From positions 11,345 through 75,344 of the forward strand of contig JAEWWJ010000069.1 of NCBI GenBank assembly GCA_023396415.1: a DNA stretch of 64,000 nucleotides, read 5' to 3'. The stretch comes from Bacteroidota bacterium (GTDB taxonomy: Bacteria > Bacteroidota > Bacteroidia > Bacteroidales > F082). Made by a program: the position numbers and the translations under genes. A model generated the notes under the pieces. It was given only the letters and a program-made list of their open reading frames with translations. It was not told the DNA's origin and did not search any database. Of this stretch, positions 52,440 to 60,151 are shown in pieces. The stretch's first letter is position 1, and each line of letters opens with the position of its first letter.

Positions 52440-52678
52440 TTCTCCCTGTTAATCAATTAGTTAGCAAAAACCTTGCACAAGTCATCCAAATCATTTGCGT
52501 AAAGTGGTTGATTTTTACGGCTTTAACAACTCAATGATTTGTGGAATAGTTTTCAACAAAAATGGTTGAAATTTAGTTAAGAAAAAAGTTTATTTGCTCT
52601 TGATTTATAAAAAAAAATAGTCTATTTAGACCAAAAAAATAACCTTATGAACTAAGGATTGAAAACCAGAATCTTAGA
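52440..52678. other. AT-rich region upstream of dnaA
   Basis: 239 bases without a gene, rich in A/T runs (52556-52640). No exact DnaA box (TTATCCACA) is present; the nearest are TGTGGAATA (about 52541) and TTTTCAACA (about 52551), each with two mismatches. It could belong to the origin, but the sequence does not establish this. Confidence 0.3.
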
Positions 52679-53287
52679 TCAGTTATTTGTTTTTAGGCGC
52701 ACCCCATAAATATTTTTTAATTTTTCGAGCACCTGATTTGTTTGCGATTTGCGACAATGAAGCGTCAAAAAGCACTCAATTTCAAATTTCGTGGCAACTG
52801 GTTGTAGGCTTTCTTCTTTTAAAACACGCATCACCTCATTCATCAAGGGGTAGGTGAAATACACGTCAAGGATGTCATCAATGGTGCAAGTTTTTTTTTC
52901 GGCAGCTTGTATGGCCTCACGGGCTGCTGTTTTGTATGCGTTCGCTAATCCGCTCACGCCTAACTTAATACCTCCAAAATACCGCACAACTACAACCAAA
53001 ACATCTGTAATGTCGGCCGAATAAATTTGATTCAGTATAGGTTTTCCGGCACTTCCAGATGGTTCGCCATCGTCATTCGATCTAAAATTTTGTTTGTCGG
53101 TACCCAACACATAAGCATAACAGTAGTGGCGCGCATCGTAATACTTTTTTTTAATCGCGGCCAAGTTTTCTTTCACTTCTTCTTCGCCCGCAACCGGAAT
53201 CGCCAGAGCGATGAACTTGCTGCCTTTTTCTTTGTACTGTCCTTCGGCGGGCGCTACCAAGATATTATAGGTGTCGTTCATACTCAT
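52679..53287 (-). CDS. YigZ/IMPACT-family protein
   Basis: A 202-residue member of the UPF0029/YigZ family. KGSKFIALAIPV, the DARHYCYAYVLG block, SNDDGEPSGSAGKPIL and VVVVRYFGGIKLGVSGL are hallmarks of the N-terminal domain; a ferredoxin-like C-terminal domain follows from about 135. Eukaryotic relatives regulate Gcn2 activation; the bacterial role is undefined. Its start overlaps the preceding stop as ATGA, so it is cotranscribed with the transporter. Confidence 0.9.
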   Translation of the reverse strand: MSMNDTYNILVAPAEGQYKEKGSKFIALAIPVAGEEEVKENLAAIKKKYYDARHYCYAYVLGTDKQNFRSNDDGEPSGSAGKPILNQIYSADITDVLVVVVRYFGGIKLGVSGLANAYKTAAREAIQAAEKKTCTIDDILDVYFTYPLMNEVMRVLKEESLQPVATKFEIECFLTLHCRKSQTNQVLEKLKNIYGVRLKTNN

Positions 53288-54138
53288 CCAATAGAAATAA
53301 AAATAATCGCAAGCAGGGCCAAGCCGATGCCGATGCGGTTAGCAGTACTGAATTTTTCATTGAAAAGAAGCGCATCTGAAAACGCTGCAAGGCTTACCAC
53401 TCCTATGTTAAGCACCGGAAACATTACCGAGCTGTCGAAATGACCCATGCTTCGAAACATAAAATAGGTGGAGTAAAAGTTGACCAGACCCAACGCCAGT
53501 CCGGCAGCCAAATTTTTAGTTTGGAGCACTGTTGTTTTTAAGCTTAAGCGATAGGCGAGAACACTCAGTCCTATGGCCATTGAAAGAGTGAAAACCACTG
53601 CAAGAAGTTGAAAAAGATCGTCTTGAAGATAATAGTACTCGGTATATTTCATCAAAAGGTCGTTAGAGCCTGTGCCAACAAATATAGCAAAGGGAAGGAG
53701 CAAGGCCAAGTGGGCAACTTTTTCGTTTCGTTTTTTCTTAAAGGTTAAATAAAATGCCGGTAGGGCCAAAGTAATACCGAAAATCTTGGTGAAGGTGGCT
53801 GTTTCGTTAAAGAGCAAGAAAGCTGCGGTTACCGGAATCACTACCGACATGCGGCTGGCAACAGCTGTGATGGCTACGCCGACCACTTGAGATGAAAGGG
53901 CGAAAAGAAAAAACACGCCAATAAACAAAATTCCGAGTATGATGGATATCGGAAACCATGGTTTTTCGACAATAATGCTCAGACTTGATGCCCCTTCGTG
54001 TAAGGCAAAACCAATAGCAGCGGCCACTACATAGTTTACAATGATGGCTTGCAAATTGTCAACGCCCCATTGTTTGAAGTACCTGAAAAGAACCAAAATA
54101 GAAGCAGAAAAAAGTATAGAAGCAATTAAAAAAGCCAT
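53284..54138 (-). CDS. EamA/DMT-family transporter
   Basis: A 284-residue inner-membrane protein with ten hydrophobic segments in two five-helix repeats, as in the drug/metabolite transporter superfamily. Cytoplasmic loops carry basic patches such as FKKKRNEK near residue 130. Substrate unknown. A TACCTTTG -7 element precedes it by 11 bases. Confidence 0.85.
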   Translation of the reverse strand: MAFLIASILFSASILVLFRYFKQWGVDNLQAIIVNYVVAAAIGFALHEGASSLSIIVEKPWFPISIILGILFIGVFFLFALSSQVVGVAITAVASRMSVVIPVTAAFLLFNETATFTKIFGITLALPAFYLTFKKKRNEKVAHLALLLPFAIFVGTGSNDLLMKYTEYYYLQDDLFQLLAVVFTLSMAIGLSVLAYRLSLKTTVLQTKNLAAGLALGLVNFYSTYFMFRSMGHFDSSVMFPVLNIGVVSLAAFSDALLFNEKFSTANRIGIGLALLAIIFISIG

Positions 54139-54149
54139 CAGTTTTTTTG

Positions 54150-54157
54150 CAAAGGTA
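54150..54157 (-). promoter_or_regulatory. Putative -7 element of the EamA/YigZ operon
   Basis: The minus strand reads TACCTTTG, 11 bases before the ATG at 54138. The same octamer precedes the MATE gene. Confidence 0.45.
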
Positions 54158-54275
54158 AGGATCGAAGCCTTTATTTTTATCGTAAATGTAGTTTATGAAG
54201 GCGTTTTCTTTTTAGGTTGCTGTAACTTTTATTACGCTGTTGCCGTCCAATGAGCAAATCTTAAAACTGATACCC

Positions 54276-55838
54276 ATGAAATCAATTCAACAAAATTCCT
54301 TTTTAATTCTTGCAGTTTTTCTTGCCATGACTGCCCTTCCTTTAACTGCGCAACGCAGCGGAAACGCCAACGTTGTTGGGAAAACATTTGAAGTTTCAAA
54401 TTTTAACGGTGTTGAACTGGGCGGTGCCATCAAAATGCAATTTACCCAAGCCGATGAGCAAAGCGTGTATTTTGAAACCGACGAAAATTTAATGGAACTT
54501 GTAAAAGTGGAGGTAAAAAACAATATTTTGCACCTCAATATCTCAAACATACGTAATGCCACCAAGCTATCGGCTGTGGTAACCGCCCCATTTTTGAACT
54601 CTATTACTACTTCGGGAGCGGCTTTTTTTGAAGGTGAAAATGAAATTCAAACCGATGTGCTTAAAGTGGAAGCCAGTGGCGCATCGAAGCTTACGCTGAA
54701 CCTCACCACCGCCTTACTCGAAACCAATCTTTCAGGTGCCAGCAGAGCAACATTCAGTGGGTTGGCAACAACGCATCAAGCCGATCTCAGTGGAGCCTCA
54801 CGTCTTGTTGCAAAGCAACTTGCAACCGAAACTACTTCTGTCAAAGCCAGCGGAGCCAGCAATGCTTGGATCAACACAAAACAACTCAAACAAGAGCTAA
54901 GTGGCGCGGCAAAAGTGAGTTACGATAATGAGCCACTTACTGTTGAAGGTAAAAGCGAAGCATTTGTTTTTAGCAGCAAAGAATCGCGCAATGGAGATAC
55001 CGTCAATGTTAACGTTGGTAGTGTGAGAGTGCAAGTGATAGATGGCGATTCAACCATTGTTGTTGTCGGTTCAAGGCGAATTGTGGTGGACGAAAATGGA
55101 GGAGTTAAAATCCAACGCGAAAAAAAATACAAGTTCAATGGCCACTGGGCTGGATTTGAGCTTGGAATCAATGGCCTTTTAACGCCTGATTTTGATATGA
55201 ACTATCCTTCAGCCCTTGGTTTTCTCGACCAGCGTATGGAAAAAAGTATCAATGTAAATCTGAACTTTTATGAACAAAACATCCGTCTGAACAAAAGAGG
55301 AAACATCGGTCTGGTAAGCGGTTTAGGTTTAACTTGGAACAATTACCGCTTCGGAAACAGCGTGATGTTATCCAACGAAAACAATCAATTGAAAGGCTAT
55401 TATATGGAAGGGATTTCTGTTAAAAAAAGCAAGTTGGTGAATACTTATCTTACGCTGCCCTTGTATCTTGAGTTTCAGACAACCTCCAACAAGAAAAAGG
55501 AGAGTGCGCATTTTGCGGCAGGTGTAGTGGCCGGATGGAGATTCAGCTCACATACCAAAACTTACTTCCTCGAAAGCAACAAAGAATACCTTTTGCGCGA
55601 CCCTTCATCTGGAAATTTATTACCTACGGTTATGCGATCGCCTGCTGCATCAACCAGAAACATTGTGAAAGAATACGACAGTTTTCAGCAAACGCCTTTT
55701 AAACTCGATGCCAGTGTGCGTGCCGGCTGGGGAATCGTAAACCTGTATGCCAACTACGCCCTCACCCCCATGTTTATCAAAAACCGTGGCCCTGAACTCT
55801 ATCCTTTTTCTGTTGGAATTACGCTGAGTGGTTGGTAA
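54276..55838 (+). CDS. GIN-domain (DUF2807) and outer-membrane beta-barrel fusion protein
   Basis: A 520-residue exported protein. Signal peptide about 1-26 (ending LPLTAQ). Residues about 35-220 form a head GIN/DUF2807 right-handed beta-helix, with turn repeats such as SGASKL, LSGASRA, LSGASRL and ASGASNA at regular spacing. A short charged region follows, then from about residue 285 a PorT-like outer-membrane beta-barrel (GFELGINGLL, LNKRGNIGLVSGLGLTWN, to PFSVGITLSGW). DUF2807 proteins usually stop after the helix, so the barrel is a fusion that would anchor it in the outer membrane. Function unknown. The start is ATG 54276, where the signal peptide begins. It has its own terminator. Confidence 0.8.
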   Translation: MKSIQQNSFLILAVFLAMTALPLTAQRSGNANVVGKTFEVSNFNGVELGGAIKMQFTQADEQSVYFETDENLMELVKVEVKNNILHLNISNIRNATKLSAVVTAPFLNSITTSGAAFFEGENEIQTDVLKVEASGASKLTLNLTTALLETNLSGASRATFSGLATTHQADLSGASRLVAKQLATETTSVKASGASNAWINTKQLKQELSGAAKVSYDNEPLTVEGKSEAFVFSSKESRNGDTVNVNVGSVRVQVIDGDSTIVVVGSRRIVVDENGGVKIQREKKYKFNGHWAGFELGINGLLTPDFDMNYPSALGFLDQRMEKSINVNLNFYEQNIRLNKRGNIGLVSGLGLTWNNYRFGNSVMLSNENNQLKGYYMEGISVKKSKLVNTYLTLPLYLEFQTTSNKKKESAHFAAGVVAGWRFSSHTKTYFLESNKEYLLRDPSSGNLLPTVMRSPAASTRNIVKEYDSFQQTPFKLDASVRAGWGIVNLYANYALTPMFIKNRGPELYPFSVGITLSGW

Positions 55839-55870
55839 AAAAGCTACAAGCATAGTTAATTACATAAAAG

Positions 55871-55896
55871 AGACAGGCATTGCCTGTCTTTTTTTT
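55871..55896 (+). terminator. Rho-independent terminator of the GIN/beta-barrel gene
   Basis: AGACAGGC (55871-55878) and GCCTGTCT (55882-55889) form an 8-base stem with an ATT loop, followed by eight T residues (55889-55896). Confidence 0.9.
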
Positions 55897-55937
55897 GCAA
55901 CCCTTTGCAGAACGAAACCCGAATTTTAAGGTTAATT

Positions 55938-55970
55938 TTGACCTTTTCATTTCAATCTTACCTATCTTTG
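55938..55970 (+). promoter_or_regulatory. Promoter of the GH13 amylase gene
   Basis: TTG (55938-55940), a 22-base spacer and TATCTTTG (55963-55970); the octamer is identical to the susC-like -7 element at 33533. The ATG lies 24 bases downstream. Confidence 0.5.
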
Positions 55971-55993
55971 ATACTTCACTAACGCCCAACCCC

Positions 55994-58813
55994 ATGATGC
56001 GAAAATTAATTTTCTTTTCAATACTCTTTTTTTCTGCTTTGTCGCTTTCGGCTCAGCTCATTACTACAGATCCTTTTTTTCCTACCGATCAAGACCAAGT
56101 GGTGATTACTTTTCGTGCTACCGAAGGTAACGCAGGTTTAGCAGGCTATACTGGTGATGTGTATGCCCACACCGGTGTGATTACTTCAAACAGCACCAGC
56201 ACTTCTGATTGGAAATATGTGATAGCTTCTTGGACAACTAATTTACCAAAAGCCAAGTTACAACGCATTGCTCCAGATGTTTACACCCTCACCATCGGGC
56301 CAAACATTCGCGCTTATTATGCGGTACCACAAAATGAAACCATCCTCCAACTTGCTTTTGTTTTTCGAAGTGCCGGGCCGGTAGGCGGATCGGTGCTCGA
56401 GGGCAAAACCGAACAAAACGGCGATATTTTCTGCAAGGTTTACGAGGAGGGCTTAAACATTTCTTTTGTTCAACCTGATAGCAAACAGCTTTTGGTGGAA
56501 TCGGGTGACCAAGTGCCGATTTTGGTGGCTTCAATCGCTGCCGATTCAACGGTTTTATTCATCAACAACCAACGTGTTGCAGGCACGCTGACTTCACAAT
56601 TGAACTATACTTTCGTGGCCGGACAAAGTGGTTCTTCCACGCTAAAAGCTTTTGCTTATGGCGTTTCAGCAACCATCACCGATTCGGTGAATATCTTTGT
56701 GCGACCTCCACTCGTTGTCGCAGCTGTTCCCGAAGGGATGAAAGATGGTGTCAATTACATCAATGAAACCTCTGCGCTCATTGTGTTGTTTGCCCCCTAC
56801 AAAGAATATGTTTTTGCCGTGGGCGATTTTAACAATTGGCAGCTTAGTGCATCAAACTATATGAAACGAAGTCCTGATGGGTTGAGATATTGGATTGAAT
56901 TCAATAATCTTGTTCCAAATCAGGAATACGCATACCAGTTTTTAATTGATGGGTCGCTGAAAGTTGCCGATCCTTACAGCCATAAAATCCTCGATCCTTG
57001 GAATGATTCTTACATTTCCGAAATTACTTACCCTAATTTAAAGCCTTATCCGTCAGGTAAAACAAACGGAATTGTTTCTGTTTTGCAAACCAATCGGCCT
57101 GATTACCAATGGCAAACAACTGATTTTGTGCCCCCTTCGGCTGATGAATTGGTGATTTATGAGCTTCACATCCGCGACTTTGTGGGCTCCAAAAGAGTGG
57201 CAACCGTAAAAGATACTTTAGATTATCTTCAGCGGCTTGGCGTAAATGCTATTGAGCTGATGCCCATCAATGAATTTGAAGGAAATGATTCATGGGGCTA
57301 CAACCCTTCCTTTTATTTTGCAACCGACAAAGCTTACGGAACCACCAATGACTATAAGGCGTTTATTGATGAATGTCATCGTCGGGGTATCGCCGTGATC
57401 ATTGATATGGTCCTGAACCATGCCTTTGGCCAATCGCCGATGGTGCAAATGTATTTGGATGGCTCTGGTCAAATTGCCCCAAACAACCCTTGGTTTAACC
57501 AAACTTGCCCACATCCTCCTTATTGCTGGGGCTATGATTTTAACCATCAAAGTGCTTATACAAAAGCGTTTGTAGATAGGGTGAATAATTTTTGGTTAGA
57601 GGAATTTAAAGTGGATGGCTTTCGGTTCGACTTCACCAAGGGTTTTACCAACACCCAAGGCGATGGCAGCGGATACGATGCATCGCGTATTCAAATTCTC
57701 AAAAGAATGGCTGACCAAATTTGGACAGTAAATGATAAAGCATTTGTTATTTTGGAACATTTTGCCGCCAATACCGAAGAAAAAGAGCTTTCCAACTATG
57801 GTATGATGCTGTGGGGAAACGTTACCCATGCCTACAACCAGGCAACAATGGGTTATGTGTCTGATTCTGACCTTTCGTGGATTTCCTATAAAAAAAGAGG
57901 ATGGTCCGAGCCGCATTTGATTGGCTATATGGAGAGCCACGACGAAGAAAGACAAATGTATAAGAACATTAAATATGGCAACAACAGCAATGCAGCCCAT
58001 AATCCAAGAAATCTTGACATTGGGGTGAAACGAAATGCCTCAGCCGCTGCTTTGTTTTTGCTGGTTCCCGGACCAAAAATGATTTGGCAATTTGGTGAAT
58101 TGGCTTACGATTTTGGTATTAACCATTGTCCTGATGGTAGTTATAACAACAATTGTCGAACCAGTCAAAAGCCGGTGCGTTGGGATTACCGTTCTGAATG
58201 GAACCGAAAACTGCTTTATAATTATTACAGCAGCTTGATAGCACTCAAAAAGTCGCATCCCGTTTTTCGAACTAGCGATTTTAGCATGGATGCCACACAA
58301 TTGACAAAGAAAATATTTCTGAACCACACCGATATGTCGGTAGTTGTGGTAGCTAATTTTGATGTGGTGCACAAAAATATCACTCCGGGTTTTCCTTTAA
58401 CAGGCACTTGGTACAGCTATTTTGGTGGCGACAGTCTGGAAGTTGTGGATGTAAATGAAACGATCTTGTTTAATCCGGGTGAGTTTCGAGTTTATACCAA
58501 CAAACGTCTCAGCACACCCGATTTTGTTGGTCTTGATGAAATGGGAGAAGGTGTAGATTCCGGTTTGCAACTTTATCCTAACCCCGCCCACAATGAGGTG
58601 GTGGTTGAAATGGACCTCCAAGAAACTGGTTTTTACACCCTCGAATTGATCAATGCCTATGGCAAAAGTGTGGAAAAGGTGATAGAGGAAAGGATGACAA
58701 AAGGTACTGTGCAACTCACTTTGAATGATTTGAACCGATTTTCCCGCGGCTTATATTTTGTACGACTGGATACAGGAAGCCGATTTGTTACCAAAAAGTT
58801 GATTCTACAATAA
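55994..58813 (+). CDS. Secreted GH13 alpha-amylase-family enzyme with T9SS sorting domain
   Basis: A 939-residue exported hydrolase. Signal peptide about 1-20; an N-terminal domain about 25-235; a CBM48/isoamylase N-like domain about 265-345 (AVGDFNNWQ); then the GH13 barrel about 385-800. Catalytic residues are in place: nucleophile Asp546 (GFRFDFTK), acid/base Glu588 (VILEHF) and stabiliser Asp650 (ESHDEER). A Por-secretion C-terminal sorting domain (about 858-939, LYPNPAHNEVVV to KKLILQ) implies T9SS export. The CBM48 module suggests branched or debranching substrates such as glycogen or starch. The in-frame region before ATG 55994 contains the promoter and is not coding. Fits alpha-glucan use with susCDE-like genes. 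Confidence 0.92.
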   Translation: MMRKLIFFSILFFSALSLSAQLITTDPFFPTDQDQVVITFRATEGNAGLAGYTGDVYAHTGVITSNSTSTSDWKYVIASWTTNLPKAKLQRIAPDVYTLTIGPNIRAYYAVPQNETILQLAFVFRSAGPVGGSVLEGKTEQNGDIFCKVYEEGLNISFVQPDSKQLLVESGDQVPILVASIAADSTVLFINNQRVAGTLTSQLNYTFVAGQSGSSTLKAFAYGVSATITDSVNIFVRPPLVVAAVPEGMKDGVNYINETSALIVLFAPYKEYVFAVGDFNNWQLSASNYMKRSPDGLRYWIEFNNLVPNQEYAYQFLIDGSLKVADPYSHKILDPWNDSYISEITYPNLKPYPSGKTNGIVSVLQTNRPDYQWQTTDFVPPSADELVIYELHIRDFVGSKRVATVKDTLDYLQRLGVNAIELMPINEFEGNDSWGYNPSFYFATDKAYGTTNDYKAFIDECHRRGIAVIIDMVLNHAFGQSPMVQMYLDGSGQIAPNNPWFNQTCPHPPYCWGYDFNHQSAYTKAFVDRVNNFWLEEFKVDGFRFDFTKGFTNTQGDGSGYDASRIQILKRMADQIWTVNDKAFVILEHFAANTEEKELSNYGMMLWGNVTHAYNQATMGYVSDSDLSWISYKKRGWSEPHLIGYMESHDEERQMYKNIKYGNNSNAAHNPRNLDIGVKRNASAAALFLLVPGPKMIWQFGELAYDFGINHCPDGSYNNNCRTSQKPVRWDYRSEWNRKLLYNYYSSLIALKKSHPVFRTSDFSMDATQLTKKIFLNHTDMSVVVVANFDVVHKNITPGFPLTGTWYSYFGGDSLEVVDVNETILFNPGEFRVYTNKRLSTPDFVGLDEMGEGVDSGLQLYPNPAHNEVVVEMDLQETGFYTLELINAYGKSVEKVIEERMTKGTVQLTLNDLNRFSRGLYFVRLDTGSRFVTKKLILQ

Positions 58814-58821
58814 AAAATAAA

Positions 58822-58852
58822 AGAGGATAGCAATCATCTAGCCTCTTTTTTT
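58822..58852 (+). terminator. Rho-independent terminator of the amylase gene
   Basis: AGAGGATAG (58822-58830) and CTAGCCTCT (58838-58846) form a 9-base stem with one mismatch, followed by seven T residues. Confidence 0.8.
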
Positions 58853-58871
58853 GCGTCATTCAGCCTCTTTG

Positions 58872-59252
58872 TTAAAGTCGCGACATAAATTTTTCAATTT
58901 CAACACTATATCGGGTATGCGTTCCATGTCCGACAAGTACTTGGTCGTCCCAAACCGAAACTTCAAAGCTGATTTTGCGATCCTCCACTGCAATAATCTG
59001 ACTTTCGCAATGAATATAACTCCCTAATGCAGATGGCCTGATGTGCTTCACGTTGATTTCTGATCCAACACTTGTGAAGCCGTTGGGTAAAAAATCCGCG
59101 ATGCTTTTCATGCAACAATGCTCCATAAGGGCAATCATTGCAGGTGTTGCATAAACTTCAATTGTGCCTGAACCCATTGAGAGTGCGGTGTTTTTTTTAG
59201 TTACTTTTTCTGCATGTTTTCCTTTTAGACCTGTCGGAATGTTCGCTGCCAT
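58872..59252 (-). CDS. Hotdog-fold thioesterase (FlK-like)
   Basis: A 126-residue single hotdog-domain protein. The segment VYATPAMIALMEHCCMKSI (about 33-51) carries the helix with Glu and Thr expected for the catalytic site, and SVGSEINVKHIRPSALG fits the second strand pair. Resembles fluoroacetyl-CoA thioesterase-like acyl-CoA thioesterases; substrate unknown. It lies 3 bases after the OsmC gene and is likely cotranscribed with it. Confidence 0.85.
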   Translation of the reverse strand: MAANIPTGLKGKHAEKVTKKNTALSMGSGTIEVYATPAMIALMEHCCMKSIADFLPNGFTSVGSEINVKHIRPSALGSYIHCESQIIAVEDRKISFEVSVWDDQVLVGHGTHTRYSVEIEKFMSRL

Positions 59253-59255
59253 GGC

Positions 59256-59666
59256 TTAATCTTTAAAAAATAGATGAATGGTTTGCTTGAGATCGGGGTG
59301 GAGACTCATGGCTACCGGACAAGTTTTGGAGATAATTTCTATTATTTTTTTATGTTTTGCACTGTAGCTGATGTCAGGAAAATGCAGTTCAATATCTACT
59401 TCGCTGATTCTGCGAGGGTTCGACTCCATTTTTTTGATAACGATTGCTCGGGTGCCATCAATACTGAAGCCATGTTCTCGGCCCGAGATGCCCATAATCG
59501 TTAACATGCAGCTTGCCAAAGCCGATGAAACCAGATCGGTGGGCGAAAAAACTTCCCCTTTTCCATTGTTGTCAACGGGAGCATCAGTGAGTACTTGTGT
59601 ACCCGATGCCAAATGCGTCATTTGTGTACGCAACTCGGTAGTATAAAGAACTTCAAAATGTGCCAT
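59256..59666 (-). CDS. OsmC-family peroxidase-like protein
   Basis: A 136-residue OsmC/Ohr-type protein that reduces organic hydroperoxides with paired cysteines. The first Cys is in SALASCMLTIMG (near residue 53) and the second in ISKTCPVAMSL (near 114). Relevant to oxidative stress. Preceded by TAATTTTG on the minus strand. Confidence 0.9.
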   Translation of the reverse strand: MAHFEVLYTTELRTQMTHLASGTQVLTDAPVDNNGKGEVFSPTDLVSSALASCMLTIMGISGREHGFSIDGTRAIVIKKMESNPRRISEVDIELHFPDISYSAKHKKIIEIISKTCPVAMSLHPDLKQTIHLFFKD

Positions 59667-59676
59667 ATTTTTTTAG

Positions 59677-59684
59677 CAAAATTA
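59677..59684 (-). promoter_or_regulatory. Putative -7 element of the OsmC/thioesterase operon
   Basis: The minus strand reads TAATTTTG, 10 bases upstream of the ATG at 59666; the start of transcription would be close to the ATG. Confidence 0.45.
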
Positions 59685-59706
59685 ATCTGTTTGCGGATGA
59701 TAAATT

Positions 59707-59738
59707 AAAAAAAAGCCCCCCGATTCGCATCGGAAGGC
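59707..59738 (-). terminator. Rho-independent terminator of the small exported-protein gene
   Basis: In the minus-strand transcript GCCTTCCGAT and ATCGGGGGGC (59738-59715) pair as a 10-base stem with two GU pairs around a GCGA tetraloop, followed by eight U residues (59714-59707). Confidence 0.85.
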
Positions 59739-59773
59739 CCAAACCAAATTAAAACAAAACGTTAGGATGAGTA

Positions 59774-60004
59774 TTATTTCTTCTCTTCAGTCTTTTTGTC
59801 GTCGCACTTTTCAGTTTTTGCTTCGCTGCAGCAACTTTTCTTTGTGGTAGTGCACTCTGATTTCTTTTTCTTGTCTTCTTTTTTCTTGTCGTCATCAAAA
59901 CGTACCATTTCAACACCTGTGGTTGAAGCTATGATGGATTGAAAACTGCTTGTGCCTAAAGCGATAAATGTGAAAAGGGCAATGCTGAGAGCTAATTTTT
60001 TCAT
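59774..60004 (-). CDS. Small exported Lys/Glu/Cys-rich protein
   Basis: A 76-residue protein with a clear signal peptide (about 1-22, ending ALGTSSF). The mature part is highly charged (runs of Lys, Asp and Glu) and contains four Cys in its last 30 residues (SECTTT, KSCCSE, EKCDD), a pattern that could bind metal or form disulfides. I do not recognise the family. It has its own strong terminator and is divergent from a histidine kinase/response regulator pair, with which it shares a repeat-bearing promoter region. It is the likely output of that system. Confidence 0.75.
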   Translation of the reverse strand: MKKLALSIALFTFIALGTSSFQSIIASTTGVEMVRFDDDKKKEDKKKKSECTTTKKSCCSEAKTEKCDDKKTEEKK

Positions 60005-60032
60005 GATTTTTTAAATTTAAGATTTTATTGTC

Positions 60033-60040
60033 CAAAAGTA
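60033..60040 (-). promoter_or_regulatory. -7 element of the small exported-protein gene
   Basis: The minus strand reads TACTTTTG. There is no TTG at -33; the GTTAA array begins 22 bases upstream instead, which fits an activator-dependent promoter. Confidence 0.55.
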
Positions 60041-60062
60041 GGCTAACAGCTTCCCCTTTGTT

Positions 60063-60100
60063 GTTAATGCATCGTTAAATCCTGTTAATGATACGTTAAA
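60063..60100. promoter_or_regulatory. Four-box GTTAA array, probable response-regulator binding site
   Basis: GTTAA starts at 60063, 60074, 60084 and 60095, i.e. spaced 11, 10 and 11 bases, as two 21-base direct repeats of the form GTTAATG-NNN-CGTTAAA. OmpR-family regulators bind tandem half sites one helical turn apart, and an OmpR-family gene is encoded downstream at 61443. The array sits between the two divergent promoters. Confidence 0.65.
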
Positions 60101-60125
60101 GTTCGACCATGTGGTGTTCTGTTCG

Positions 60126-60133
60126 TACTTTTG
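60126..60133 (+). promoter_or_regulatory. -7 element of the two-component operon
   Basis: TACTTTTG, identical to the divergent element at 60033-60040, 18 bases before the kinase ATG. No -33 TTG; the GTTAA array ends 25 bases upstream. Confidence 0.55.
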
Positions 60134-60151
60134 CAGTGTAAATCATTGAAA

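Noticed and set aside
52440..52678. Replication origin next to dnaA
   Set aside because: AT-rich but without any exact DnaA box; kept only as an unassigned intergenic region.
55880..55993. 38-codon N-terminal extension of the amylase
   Set aside because: It covers the terminator tail and promoter and would bury the signal peptide.
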